Shown here piece by piece: positions 22,836 to 34,100 of a stretch of DNA of 64,000 bases. Where the stretch lies: contig JAHRBC010000007.1 of the NCBI GenBank assembly GCA_022702545.1, positions 1,984,001-2,048,000 of the forward strand, read 5' to 3'. The first letter of the stretch is position 1. Every line of letters begins with the position of its first letter. The notes under the pieces were generated by a model. That model had not been told where the DNA came from and made no database searches. It worked only from the letters and a program-made list of their open reading frames with translations. A program made the position numbers and the translations under genes. The stretch comes from Phycomyces nitens. Its lineage: Eukaryota; Mucoromycota; Mucoromycetes; Mucorales; Phycomycetaceae.

Positions 22836-24466
22836 TTATGGTTTGGAATAGTTATCAAAGTCATGGAGCTCGATGGCTGTATGAAGGGTCTCGGTGTCTG
22901 GCTGCGAACGTCGCTGGAGAATAACAACCGCCTTTGTGTCGTTAAACTGGAGGCGCCAGACACTCTTTCCAGGCATGGTAAATGGCCTGAGTAAATGGCC
23001 GGTATCAATATCCCATAGTTTGATCTGGCCATCGCTGCCTCCACTGAGGATGCGCTTGCCTTCGACCTGGAGACATGTAATGGAGTTGTCGTGGGCTGAG
23101 ATCCGGTGTATACATTCGTTTGTCTCGAGGTTCCAGACGCGTAGACAGCCATCAGAGGCACCACTGACCAGCAAAGACAGGTCTGAGGAAGAGACTGGTT
23201 TAATAAGCTGGAGATGGCCAACGAGTGAGGTGTGTCCTTGCAGGAATGCGATACACTTTCCAGTCTGGGCACACCAGATACGGATATTGGAGTCAAGCGA
23301 GCCGGTGACGATACGTGAGCCGTCAAATGCAATGGCATAAATCTGGGAATGGTGGCCAGCAAGGACAAACAGACACTCGCCCGTCTCAATATCCCAAAGA
23401 CGGGCAGTTGAGTCGTATGAACCGGACGCGACCAGGTTTCCGTGGATCTCTAGGCAACGGACACTTGCCTGGTGGCCAGTGCAGACATGCTTGAGCGTCC
23501 CGTGCTCAATGTCCCAGATCCGTAGGGTGGTGTCTCTCGATCCAGTAACGGCTATCTTGGAGTCGCGTACCTTTAGACAGCGGATGGTGGAGGTGTGTCC
23601 CCTAAGGACATGCAGAGGACAACCATTGGGCAGATCCCATACTCTGACTTGCCTATATATATACATATCATTCTACTTAATAAACAGCTTAATACCATCT
23701 GGCTATCTCACCTGTCACAACCACCAGAGATCAGGCGGTGTTTTCCATTCTCTAGCTGTATGAACTGGAGGGCCCATACTCCTCCTTCATGGCCTCGAAG
23801 AGTACGAATGAATTTACCATTGGTGCTGTCATAGACCTCGATGCGTCGATTGTCGCACCCAACCACTATAAACTTGTCGTCCATCTGAAGCGACGTCACC
23901 AGTCCAGATCCAATGTCGTTTGGACAATAGGCAATGGTGCCAGTATCCTGTGTCCAGGCATGCTCGATCGTGTAGCGGCGGATGAAATGGTTTTTAAAGG
24001 ACATGGACTGAAGGACCGGGAAACGATGACAATAGTGATATTTCAAACACAGCGATTTCCATGTCGTATCGTCCTGAAGAAGTGAGTGCCAGTAACCCGA
24101 CACTTTGTCACACTGGGCCAGAGTGGGTGGGTCTATGAAGGACAGGATTTGGAATGCAATCTCACTAGGCAGCTGTCTCAAGAAGTCAACCTTTAGCTTT
24201 GGTGCAATTAGGGTATGGATCTGGCTGAGAAGCTGATTATCACAGCATCCCAACAGTTCTGTAATTAGCAATTGCTTGTAATGGCCATCAAACAGTTGGA
24301 ATATGCTCTTGGCCCGGCCAATGTAGTCAATCTTGTTCTGATGTGTCGGGGGGATTGCACATGGATGGAGAGTTGGACGGGCTCTCCCTGGCCGACACAG
24401 GCTCATCGTGCTGGTGCTTGGTGGTGTTGCTGGCGGGGATAGATCGTCGGGTGAGCAGAAGTCCAT
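22836..24466 (-). CDS. F-box/WD40 ubiquitin-ligase receptor (Cdc4/Fbw7-like)
   Basis: Predicted SCF substrate receptor. Two exons: 24466-23712 and 23652-22836, giving 523 residues. A Ser/Pro/Thr-rich N-terminus is followed by a helical lead-in (AKSIFQLFDGHYKQLLITEL) and an F-box at about 93-140 (LRQLPSEIAFQILSFIDPPT, YWHSLLQDDTTWKSLC). Then come WD40 repeats ending in IEVYD, VRVWD, LRIWD, ARLWD, IRIWC, LRVWN and IKLWD, plus a last degenerate blade (WRLQFNDTKAVVILQRR). That makes about eight blades, the Cdc4/Fbw7 number. Phosphodegron-binding arginines sit in strands of the type SGSYDSTARLWD. Cdc4, Met30/Pof1 and Fbw7 groups cannot be separated from sequence alone. The single 59-nt intron separates the first and second blades. 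Confidence 0.9.
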
Positions 24467-24873
24467 GGGAAATAAGGGGAGGGGGCATGCAAAGAAGTGA
24501 AAATTCTATTCTTCCATTGCTTTTATTGGGTCCACTTATTTGTACATCAACCCTTGCTTCTTTGTCCAAGAGACCAATCCATCCCTATTTCAATACACCC
24601 AATCCAAAACACCACTTGTTATTATTGCTAGCTATCCTGCTATTCACACCTGCCAACCAAATGGAATTCCATCTCCTTTGTGATTTTGTATTCATTATCA
24701 CCATCTATTACACTCCTTTATGATTTATTCTTTTATGACCGTTCATATGCAAGACTATGAGCAAATTACATACATATAATTTGGATTATTAACCCAAATA
24801 CTCATCGTCATTTGTTTTTATTTTATTTTTAAAAAAAGACACACCATTAGAGTACTTTCATGCTGCCATATTC

Positions 24874-25108
24874 CTAAAATGGGAATTCGTTGGTACCCCT
24901 ATTATTCATAACCAACTTGAAGCTGCAGTCAGAAAACTGCCCAAATCAACAACAAGCGTAAAAGGAAAGAAGAAGAAGTACCCCATACTCCTTGGCGGAG
25001 GTTGGTTCATTGACTTCTTTGGGTATTGAGCGGCATAAGATGTTGCGTACAACCCTGTGGACTGCTTTTCCTCTCTGTCATCCCAATCCACGTAACATCT
25101 CCTTTCGA
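24874..25108 (-). CDS. Possible small hypothetical protein, 5' end unresolved
   Basis: Two exons join well: about 25108-24982 (DWDDREEKQSTGLYATSYAA, then QYPKKSMNQPPPRSMG) and 24922-24874 (FKLVMNNRGTNEFPF, stop), across a 59-nt GT-AG intron with exact phase. The peptide composition looks protein-like rather than random. No in-frame ATG exists in the first exon, so an upstream exon (acceptor near 25109) or decay must be assumed. The family is unknown. An alternative reading ignores the intron and reads through the frame. Confidence 0.35.
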
Positions 25109-25449
25109 CTGTGTTTTATAGTGTCATGCCAAGACCCGGTTGGTCTTGAGGGAAGGAGATTAGGCTCAAAAGCTAGGCTTCTTTTGATATCAAAATCATC
25201 AAAAAGGTTTCCCCAGATATTAGCAAGTCAATTACCCTTTTTATATTAAAAACAACCAACCTTATTATCAACAAAACCAGAGCAGAATACAAAAAGGACA
25301 TGTTACAAAGTTTGGGGGATCCCATTGGTGACCGTCATGTGCAATATATAAAAGCATATATTTCAATAGTGGCATTATTATTATTTTTTGGATCCCATTA
25401 TAAAGCAGACTTTGGACCAGTATGTAGTGTATGGCAACCAAGACTATTA

Positions 25450-25463
25450 GTTTCCATGGCAAC
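25450..25463 (+). promoter_or_regulatory. RFX X-box-like site
   Basis: GTTTCCATGGCAAC differs by one base from the palindromic RFX/Crt1 X-box consensus GTTRCCATGGYAAC. Functional relevance is an inference. Confidence 0.35.
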
Positions 25464-26687
25464 CGTATATTTGTGAGCTCTTTGTTTCTAGAGAGATGGC
25501 ATTTATATCAAATGCTTAAATACCCAAGGGTCACACAAAGCATTCAAATGAATAGCCAATTCAAGGTCTAAAGTATACATTTGAGCCTTTCTAGGACCAT
25601 ATTGACTACAGAACAATTAAATATTCCAAAGTGTACAATATTTCAACAAATGAGAATGTGGTTGAATGGGATTCATTACTGATTTCATCATTTCAACGAG
25701 TCTTTAACCATCAAATTGATCCAGCGATAGATATATACATAGTATATAAGATCTCTAGGGTGATTACTTGCAAAATACAAGTTTTTTTTTGTATCATGAC
25801 CTTCAAGGTATTTGAGAATATTACCATTTCAAGATATATATATATAATAGCTTAACAAAGACGATATATTACCATTCTTACACACCCTTTGATGAAGAAA
25901 TAATGCACATTATCTTTATGTTCATACTATCACAATATATTAATTCACCTTGCTCGTACCATGGACTCCAATTTAAATATAGAGCTACTATAAAAAAAAG
26001 GTGGAAATATACCCAAAGGCTTGCTTTATCTCAACTATCTAATCTTGATATGCAAAACAGTATGATTTTTTTCTTTGCCAAATCATTTAAAATGTTCATA
26101 CGGCAATCTATATACCCTTGGACGAGAATTGGTATTAAAGATCCAAGCCTAGCATACTATTTATATTGCCTTGAGCAACTTGTCTTATTGGTAATATAGA
26201 GACAATGAGTAGATTGTTATTTACTATAATGTAGCTTGGTAAATCAATTCCAATACACCTTGCCAAGATCGCTTCTAGTCGATATCCAAAAGGTTGAACC
26301 TCAAAGTCTTGAGGATTTTGTTGGATAAGGATTAAAAACAAATATTATTGCTGAGAATGTTTGTGCCTTGGAATCAAGAGATATTGATCGAAAACATGTC
26401 AAATAAGCCATTTGGCTGTATTTATCATGCAAATTATCCGAGTCTAGCAAGGAATTATATTGATTTTGAAAGATTGAAAATTTATAGATTGAGATGAAGC
26501 ATCAAAATCTCTTTATAATATCTCGGTCCTTTTCCATCTACATTTTTTCATTTTGACTATAATGATCTCTAATTATTCTATACTTAATTGTACCCAAAAT
26601 ACCATCTTGGCCCTATACAGCACAATATAAAGAACCTTTAGCAATGGCTCTAGATTGCATCAAAAGTCTCAGCCATCTTTCGAAAAA

Positions 26688-26693
26688 TGACTC
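26688..26693 (+). promoter_or_regulatory. TGACTC motif upstream of SHMT
   Basis: Gcn4/Bas1-type core TGACTC, 229 bp upstream of the SHMT ATG. A second copy lies at 26819-26824. Confidence 0.35.
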
Positions 26694-26818
26694 GTTTTGC
26701 GGAGTCCAACCATCTTTTAGCTGGAGATCTGCTTTAGCCCCTCAAGATGATCTATCTCTCCATGGCCCTTGACGATGGCGTCCATTGATTGGCCTCCAAT
26801 TCATAAATTTTTGTTGAA

Positions 26819-26824
26819 TGACTC
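26819..26824 (+). promoter_or_regulatory. TGACTC motif upstream of SHMT
   Basis: Second TGACTC core, about 100 bp before the ATG. In yeast, SHM2 responds to Bas1/Gcn4 through this core. ATTGG and CCAAT boxes lie just upstream (about 26787-26800). Confidence 0.4.
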
Positions 26825-26921
26825 CGCTATTCAGTGCAGGCACCCAAGCCACCATGCCAATACTGACCTTTAAAATCGGTCTTGATCGCATCTTTTGCAC
26901 ATTATTCTTCTTTCTATCATC

Positions 26922-28379
26922 ATGTCCGTCAAGCCTACTGACCCCTGGAACACCTGCCTCAACACTCCTCTCGATAAGGAAGACAAGGAAGTCTTTGATA
27001 TCATTGAGAACGAGAAGCTCAGAGAATGGTCTGGTCTTGAGTTGATTGCCTCCGAGGTACTATTTGACTTGCATAATTATATCACATACTCACAATCGTA
27101 TTCTGTATAGAACTTCACCTCCCAAGCTGTCATTGAAGCCAATGGCTCTCCTCTTACCAACAAGTACTCTGAGGGTCTTCCCGGTGCCCGTTACTATGGC
27201 GGTAACGAGTTCATTGACGAGCTCGAGCTCTTGTGCCGCAAGCGTGCCCTTGCTGCCTTTAAGCTTAGCCCTGAGAAGTGGGGTGTCAACGTCCAACCCT
27301 ACTCTGGATCCACTGCCAACTTTGCTGCCCTCACCGCTCTCATCCAGCCCCAGGACCGCCTTATGGGTCTTGACTTGCCTTCCGGTGGTCATTTGACTCA
27401 CGGTTACCAGACCAACAAGAAGAAGATCTCTTCTTCCTCCATCTACTTCCAGTCTATGCCTTACCAGGTTGACCAGACCACTGGTCTCATTGACTACCAG
27501 CGCCTTGAAGAGAACGCTGCCTTGTTCCGTCCCAAGCTTTTGATTTGCGGTGCCTCTGCCTACCCTGCCGAGTGGGACTATGCTCGTATGCGCAAGATCG
27601 CTGACCAGCACGGTGCTTATTTGATGTGCGATATGGCTCACATTTCCGGTCTTATTGCCGGTGAGGAGGCCCTTTCTCCCTTTGACTACTGCGATGTTGT
27701 TACCACCACCACCCACAAGACCCTCCGTGGTCCCCGTGCTGGTCTCATCTTCTTCCGTCGCGACAAGAACGACGATCTCGAGAACCGTGTCAACATGGCC
27801 GTCTTCCCTTCATGCCAGGGTGGCCCCCACAACAACACCATTGCCGCCATTGCTGTTTCACTCAAGCAGGCTGCTTCCCCAGAATTCAAGGCTTATGCTA
27901 AGCAGGTCCGTGCTAACGCCAAGAAGCTCGGTGAGGTTTTGGTTGGTCATGGTTATAAGCTCGCTACTGGTGGAACTGTCAACCACCTTGTGCTTTGGGA
28001 TCTTAAGCCCCAGAAGTTGACTGGTTCCAAGGTCGAGCGTATCTGCGATATGGTCCACATCACCATCAACAAGAACTCCATTGCCGGTGACAAGAGTGCT
28101 GTCACTCCCGGTGGTGTCCGTCTCGGTTCTTCCGCCCTTACCTCCCGTTCCTTCAAGGAGCAGGATATGGTCAAGGTCGGTGACCTCCTCCACAGAGCTG
28201 TCCAGATTGCCCTCAAGGTCCAGGAACAGTGCGGTTCCAAGATGATGAAGGACTTTGTTGCTGCCCTTGATGGTAACCAGGAAATTGCCCAGCTTAAGAA
28301 GGAAGTTATGGAGTTTGCCCGCTCTTTCCCTATGCCCGGTTTTGACCCCAAGACCATCAAGTCTACCGCCACTCTTTAA
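26922..28379 (+). CDS. SHM2: Serine hydroxymethyltransferase (cytosolic type)
   Basis: PLP enzyme that interconverts serine plus tetrahydrofolate and glycine plus 5,10-methylene-THF. Two exons (26922-27056, 27111-28379) give 467 residues, close to yeast Shm2. Motifs seen: [71 protein letters not shown] and the PLP-lysine site [16 protein letters not shown] (Lys about 248). No mitochondrial presequence is apparent: the chain starts [20 protein letters not shown], so it is the cytosolic form. Codons are strongly biased to C- and G-ending forms, as expected for a highly expressed gene, unlike the flanking DNA. The intron follows the conserved ELIASE. Confidence 0.97.
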
Positions 28380-29207
28380 AACAATTGGATTTTATTATAC
28401 AAAAAAAAATACCAAGAAAAAAAAATACATACACCATATTTCCCCCTGTTATTGTCATTATCTGCTTTAGTTTATAGTCTAGAATTCATCATACTTTAGT
28501 CTTTAGCAAGCTTGCGTTCAACACGCTATCTCGCCTGTAAAAAGTTCAACACGTTTTTGTAAAAAGAAACAAATAAACCCCATTAGTAAACGTGAAAAGT
28601 ATGGTCGATATTGTTGAAAATAATATGGTGGCTCAAGCAAAATGTAGATCAATCTGTATGCATAAAGATTTTAGATTTGTGCCAGGAAATCGATCTTCTC
28701 TCTCTCTGGCTCTGGCTCTGGCTGTCTTACGCATTGTGATTCTGGTGTTCACTTGAAAAAATACGATGGTTGAATACAATAGATCTGGACATAACACAAG
28801 ATTGAAGCACATCACAAAATAGATTCTACAGCTTGTGTAAGCAGCTTGAACCTGGAAAACGAGATGTTCACGTGAGCTTGGTATTATGAGATATAGGCAG
28901 TGATTATAGATTTGTAGATGAAAGAATGGTGTCAAAGGAGATCTCTCGATCATTCTTCAAGATATCTTGGCCCCATTACACAAGATTATCCCCAAACCCT
29001 GAGCTCTTTTTGTTACGCTACTTTTATATACTAGAGTTTATTTATTTTTTATTAATATTTTTCGTGGTGTATTTGAATGGTCAATTCTGTAGATATTATT
29101 CATCGTAGGTTATTAAGTTCTCTATTAGTTTCTTGTCCAATCGATATTTACAATACCAATACAAGATTATTTTGAATTTTATTTTTTTATTTATTTTAAA
29201 CAAAATC
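28380..29207. other. SHMT 3' UTR and AT-rich spacer
   Basis: About 830 bp without a supported gene. It has A-runs just after the SHMT stop and a TCTC/TGGCTC run near 28693-28722. Confidence 0.5.
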
Positions 29208-29210
29208 TGA

Positions 29211-29345
29211 ATGATCATCATGATCAACATGATCATCATAATCATCATGATTAACATGATCTACATGATTAACATGATCTACATGATTAACATAATCATC
29301 ATGATCAACATGATTAACATGATCAACATAATCAGGATGATTATT
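29211..29345 (+). repeat. 9-bp minisatellite (about 15 units)
   Basis: Tandem nonamers of the form ATGATYWWC (for example ATGATCATC, ATGATTAAC, ATGATCTAC). The frame is open only because of the repeat. Confidence 0.85.
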
Positions 29346-29758
29346 GCAAATGTCAATGTATCTACAACTAATTTATATTATATCTTTAAACAGGTTTTTG
29401 CTAGACTATAAACAATTGAGATTGGAATGGAGAATAATACTAGTAAAAAACTGTCAAATAGACATATGCTATTGTTCAATTCAACAAAAAGAATCCAATG
29501 CCCAGTTCAAACCTGCCATGTTTCCTGCTCAATGCTAAAATTAATATTAAATCTCTAGAGGTTCTCGGGCAAAATATCTGCATCTTTCAAAGATCTTTCT
29601 CCAGTTCACGAGGGTGGTTAAATTCCAAGTGGCATTATGTTTTGTAGAGTAGCTGTAGACTAGAGAAAAATGCAATAATAGTGTACTTGGTTTGTGATTT
29701 GGGTGAGTACAAGGTGGCTTTAATAAAAACAAGCTAGAGAAAAGGTCTATATACACAG

Positions 29759-29887
29759 TAGGGATAGACAGCCGTAATATTCTACGTTTCGATTTATTTA
29801 TAAAAAACGTTATTGGATAGGTCTGTCAAAAGAACTCAAAAACAAATTTGATCGAAACGCAGAATACTACGGTTGCCCACCTCTACC
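29759..29887. mobile_element. Candidate MITE with about 40-bp imperfect inverted repeats
   Basis: The left arm (29759-29799), containing CCGTAATATTCTACGTTTCG, pairs with the right arm (about 29844-29887), whose reverse complement contains CCGTAGTATTCTGCGTTTCG. The spacer is about 45 bp and encodes nothing. The outer part of the right arm reads AGAGGTGGGCAACC in reverse complement, which recalls hAT-type termini. A clear target-site duplication was not found. Confidence 0.55.
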
Positions 29888-30900
29888 GGAACAAATGTAT
29901 GCCTCTTTGTAATCGGTACTTTTTTGTGATTTACCAAAAACGCTAGTATACCATTATGAAGACAATACATGCTATAAATCATATTATTATCTTGTGATGA
30001 ACAACAAGCCATTTCTGCTTTAAAAGAGTTTAAACTACACTTAATGTTTCCGTATTTTCATAAATCTAAATGCAATGATTCTCTAAACCATAAGAAATTC
30101 TTCAAAAAGATACAAGCCATACTCTTGAACATGAGTAAACATTAACAAATTAACAGGCTCTTGACAATTAAAGATTGTAGGATAAAAAGTATTTTTGTTT
30201 ATTTGGCGGATGTGTCAAGGACAGGCATCTGTAGGCATGGATATGACCCATGAGAACTGTAGAATAATTGAAAATATAGAAACAATTCAATACAAAAACC
30301 CTGTATACCTGGGAAAAAGAATCAAGGTATAAGAACGAAGAATAAAATTATAGTGTTTGACAAGGCATGACAGAGGTGGTAGTCAATGAAAAGAAAAAGA
30401 GAGCACGAAAAAATCCCTCGGTGGGGGGAAACGGCTTTTAAGAAAGTAAAATATAAGTATACACCTGTTAAGAATACATGCGAAATAATTATACAGAGAT
30501 GAAAAAGAATTAGACTTGAAGAATCGAAAATGAATGAGGTGCTGTCAGCACCAAGATTGGGAACAGATTTCAGCAAAGATAAGAACTCTAAAGAGGGATT
30601 TCCTTTAGAGACTCGGAATATCCATTTATAAATCCTATTGCACAACAGATTTAAGAAAACTTGAGCATGCTAAATACAGCTTTGGGAAGACAGAGATGGG
30701 AGGGGTAGACAGGGAATGGATCACTAGGAAAAGGCTCTCTCTGTCGTCAAGGGGTGGGTAAGAGTTTTTTTTTTTGGAGAGGTAGGAGATTGCAAAGTCG
30801 ATGAGGATTTAACCAGGTTATGGTTCGAGGTATTTTGTGTCGAGAAGTTGTTTGATCAATAGCACGCAGCAAAGCAAGTAACCACGGACGCCTCAGGGGG
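29888..30900. other. Desert segment between two inverted-repeat elements
   Basis: AT-rich DNA with only short, compositionally poor open frames. Nothing recognised. Confidence 0.5.
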
Positions 30901-31170
30901 TAATTTGACGTAAAAATACTGCAATTTGTTTAATTTTTTGGTTAGCCAATAATAGTATGATATCCTAGCCCATTGCGAGCGCAAAAACAGCGCTCAACTA
31001 CCCTCTGCATATTGGGGCCTATCAAAATATTGTTTTTGCATGAATGTCCTACCAGAATAACATAATTTTTACTTGCATAATTTGAACATGATTTTGCATA
31101 TCCAAATTTTTGCGTTTTGTTTAATTTTTTTGAGACTTTGACGAACAAAGCGCAGTGTTTTACGTTTGAC
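30900..31170. mobile_element. Candidate short inverted-repeat element (about 265 bp)
   Basis: The left end (about 30903-30930, GACGTAAAAATACTGC then TTTGTT) matches the reverse complement of the right end (about 31140-31169, AACGTAAAACACTGC then TTTGTT). The interior has a minus-strand open frame (31148-30942) containing NYVILVGHSCKNNILIGPNM and VVERCFCARNGLGYHTIIG, which may be a relic but is not recognised. TTTGTTTAATTTTTT also occurs twice in direct orientation. Confidence 0.4.
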
Positions 31171-34100
31171 CATGCCAGCTGACTAATAGTTTATACTTTA
31201 TCTCTGTCCTTGTATGTTTTTATAGAATAATAAACAGTAGACCAGCAGCTATAATAAAAGATATTTCTCATATCAAATAAATGAATTTTTGGTAAATGTC
31301 GCACTGTCTATATATTTATAATTTAAAATATACATATAATTGACCAATCAAAACGACTTTTTATTGGCATAATGATTTTTATGCCTAGACATATCCAAAA
31401 ATATAGTTATAATCTTATCGTTATCAAATAGAGTAGATTGTATGAGACTATAATAAAGCAAATTGCTTTTAGGAAACAAAGGCTCCTGCCGGATGCCTAT
31501 ATAAATTTAATCATTTCATTGAAAAATATCATTAGCCATTGCATTAGGTATATTGTGGGGTAGACTGAGTTTAAAGGCGACACGCTCACTTTATGAACCT
31601 ATTCTTCAAGTACACGTTTGATCTTGCTTGTAAACTCAATCATTGCTTACCTAATTAGTGTTTGACAGCATTTGATATATTTTAATATCAACATTGGATT
31701 CCCAAGAAAGGTTATTATCTTTTGATAGGGTACAAAAATAAAAGTCTGACATATATGATTTACTTTCAAAAAAAAATTGCGCTCAGATGTCCTAAATATC
31801 TCACCACAAAATCCGCAGTAAGTACATTCCTGTTTCTGAATCAAATTCAATCAGGAGCCGCAACTAGAATCCCTGTATTCTCCTATAATTATGATTCATA
31901 AATGCCAGCCCTTATAATTACGCTTAATATATTTTCCTTTATTCGTTTTTATTAGTAATTCAAAAAAGTGGAAAAAATGTTCAGGGACTTAGCAAGGGGA
32001 CTATAAGTCTAGATGATTCCTAATAAATGAGTATATAACATAACAGTTTTATAAGATTTGATCGATATTTAATGAATCCCTTTCAACTACTCTTCAACAT
32101 CAATGCTGACTGAGATTATTTACAAAGTTTGTTTCAAGAATTATATTTCACATTTAAAGTCTGCAACTCAAATAATAAAATTATTGTCATTAAGCTTAGT
32201 AAAATTAATGTATTGGGTTTATATTTCCAACTATTTATCTGAGTAGGTTATTTTAGAATTTCTGTAATGGTTGGTTTTTCTTTTGACTTTGAAAACCCGT
32301 GAGTTCCTATTCAATACTGGATGCGTTATACTGAGACTATATATCCTAACAGGTCTTGTTAGAATCCGATATGACCCTATATTTTAAGATGAGCTGAGAA
32401 GAGTGGCGAGATTTCTGCATAAAAATATTGTAGGTCAGTTACGATTTAATGGATCATTCGATCAAAAACATATTATATTGGTTTATTGGGTGAACCGTCT
32501 TTCCGGTATACGCGCCTCCTGAGACCAAACTCAGATTACTGAGATCAAAAGGGAAGACTAGAAACTCAAGATATTCAAAACCTATAGATCTTTGCCAAAA
32601 CCTATCGAATAAGTGGTACTTCAGGTACAATATTCAACTTTAAGAGCAGATATAGGAAAAAGTGCGTTCTAGGCCATTAAATAGCCAGGTCGAGATATAA
32701 AGTCCAAAGTCTCAATATCAAGCGGTGTTTTCGATCGAATCAGGTACAGACGCTGCATAAAACAGAGCATATAAGACCATATTATTTCAATACTTGCGAT
32801 ATATTCAAAGAGCTATTCAAAGCTATACATGTCTATAATCAGGAGACTTATTATCTACATGGTTTGCTAAACAGCCCATTCGGGGAAATCTTCCAAATTG
32901 CTTCCTAGATAACCCGGGGATTCTTTTATTCATTGACATGATCTATTTTCCGTTATTTCTCTAAACCCACGATATCGAGGTTAGGCGATTGATCGCCCGC
33001 GCCTACAATAAAAGCTTCTTGGAAAGACGGTTTGCACCAAATATTAGATTATAAGCCATTTTTATTATACTGTAAGCAATGAATTGATAAACCAGATCAT
33101 ATAACGCGATTTCATAGCATACATGTACCCTTTCATTGCAAATAAAGGGATCTTTTAATAGTGTTTTAGAATAAAGATATTCTCTCAAATTTTTTTCTAA
33201 AAAAAAGAATCTACTAAAAATATAAAACAAAGCCACGCCCAGATTTCTCTACACTTTTATGACACGCCATTTGGAGTTTACTTGACATGTCAATCATAAA
33301 GATATTGAATGTCCCAAGTCAATTCTCGAGCATTTATTTAATAGTTATCTGTTTAAATGCCGTAGTTTCTTGGGATATACGAGTTGTTTGTCTTTGATAA
33401 AGTGGGTTATTTTTATGTTTTATAACCAGAATTTACCTACGTGTATTCTTACACGCCATAAATACAGTTCCACCCTTTGGTTAAAGACGATGATTGTAAT
33501 AATATTCTGCCGTTATATTATATCTAGTTTATCTGTATTTTTATTATCATTATTATAGAGATGTGTAAAATAGCTCTAGATTATTGAATAACAAAACTTG
33601 AAAATATACATTATACTAACATTCATATTTTATAGTGACATATTCAATAATTACAATATGAAGGGCGAGGACTTTCTTTTATTTAGTCGGAATGACCTCA
33701 GTCTGTTTAATTGCTGAGCTAATAAGAGCAAGAATATTTTTTCGATTTAATATTCTTGGAAGTGGATATATTTTGATGCGCTCCGCAGCAAGTGTTTTTG
33801 TATTATATATAATGACTATTGATTCGAATATCTCTATATTCTACCAGCTCAAAAAGCATTCAATTGGTATGTATTGAAAGAAAAGGTCTAGGCCTTCTAT
33901 TTACGCAAAGTCGTTAAATCATAAAGTAAAATATTACTAGAATATTTAGCTCTATTTGTAGTTTCTAGACCATTCTTTTGGGTATAAGATTTTCTCAACC
34001 AAAAAATAAGTGAGGCACTCTGTGCTACTTTGTTCAAAGACCTTTTGCGCTGAGACTATAATGAATGAGATAATGGGCTTACTTTAATGATATTTTAATA

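Larger units (their letters stand above)
25110..26921. other. AT-rich intergenic region upstream of SHMT
   Basis: About 1.8 kb without a supported gene. It contains an X-box-like 14-mer (25450-25463) and a nearby ATGGCAACC half-site (about 25431-25440). The SHMT-proximal 250 bp hold TGACTC and CCAAT-type motifs. Confidence 0.5.

Noticed and set aside
28633..28953. Minus-strand 106-codon open frame next to SHMT.
   Set aside because: Contains a simple RAREREDR-type run from a TCTC repeat and otherwise random content. No splice structure or family signal.
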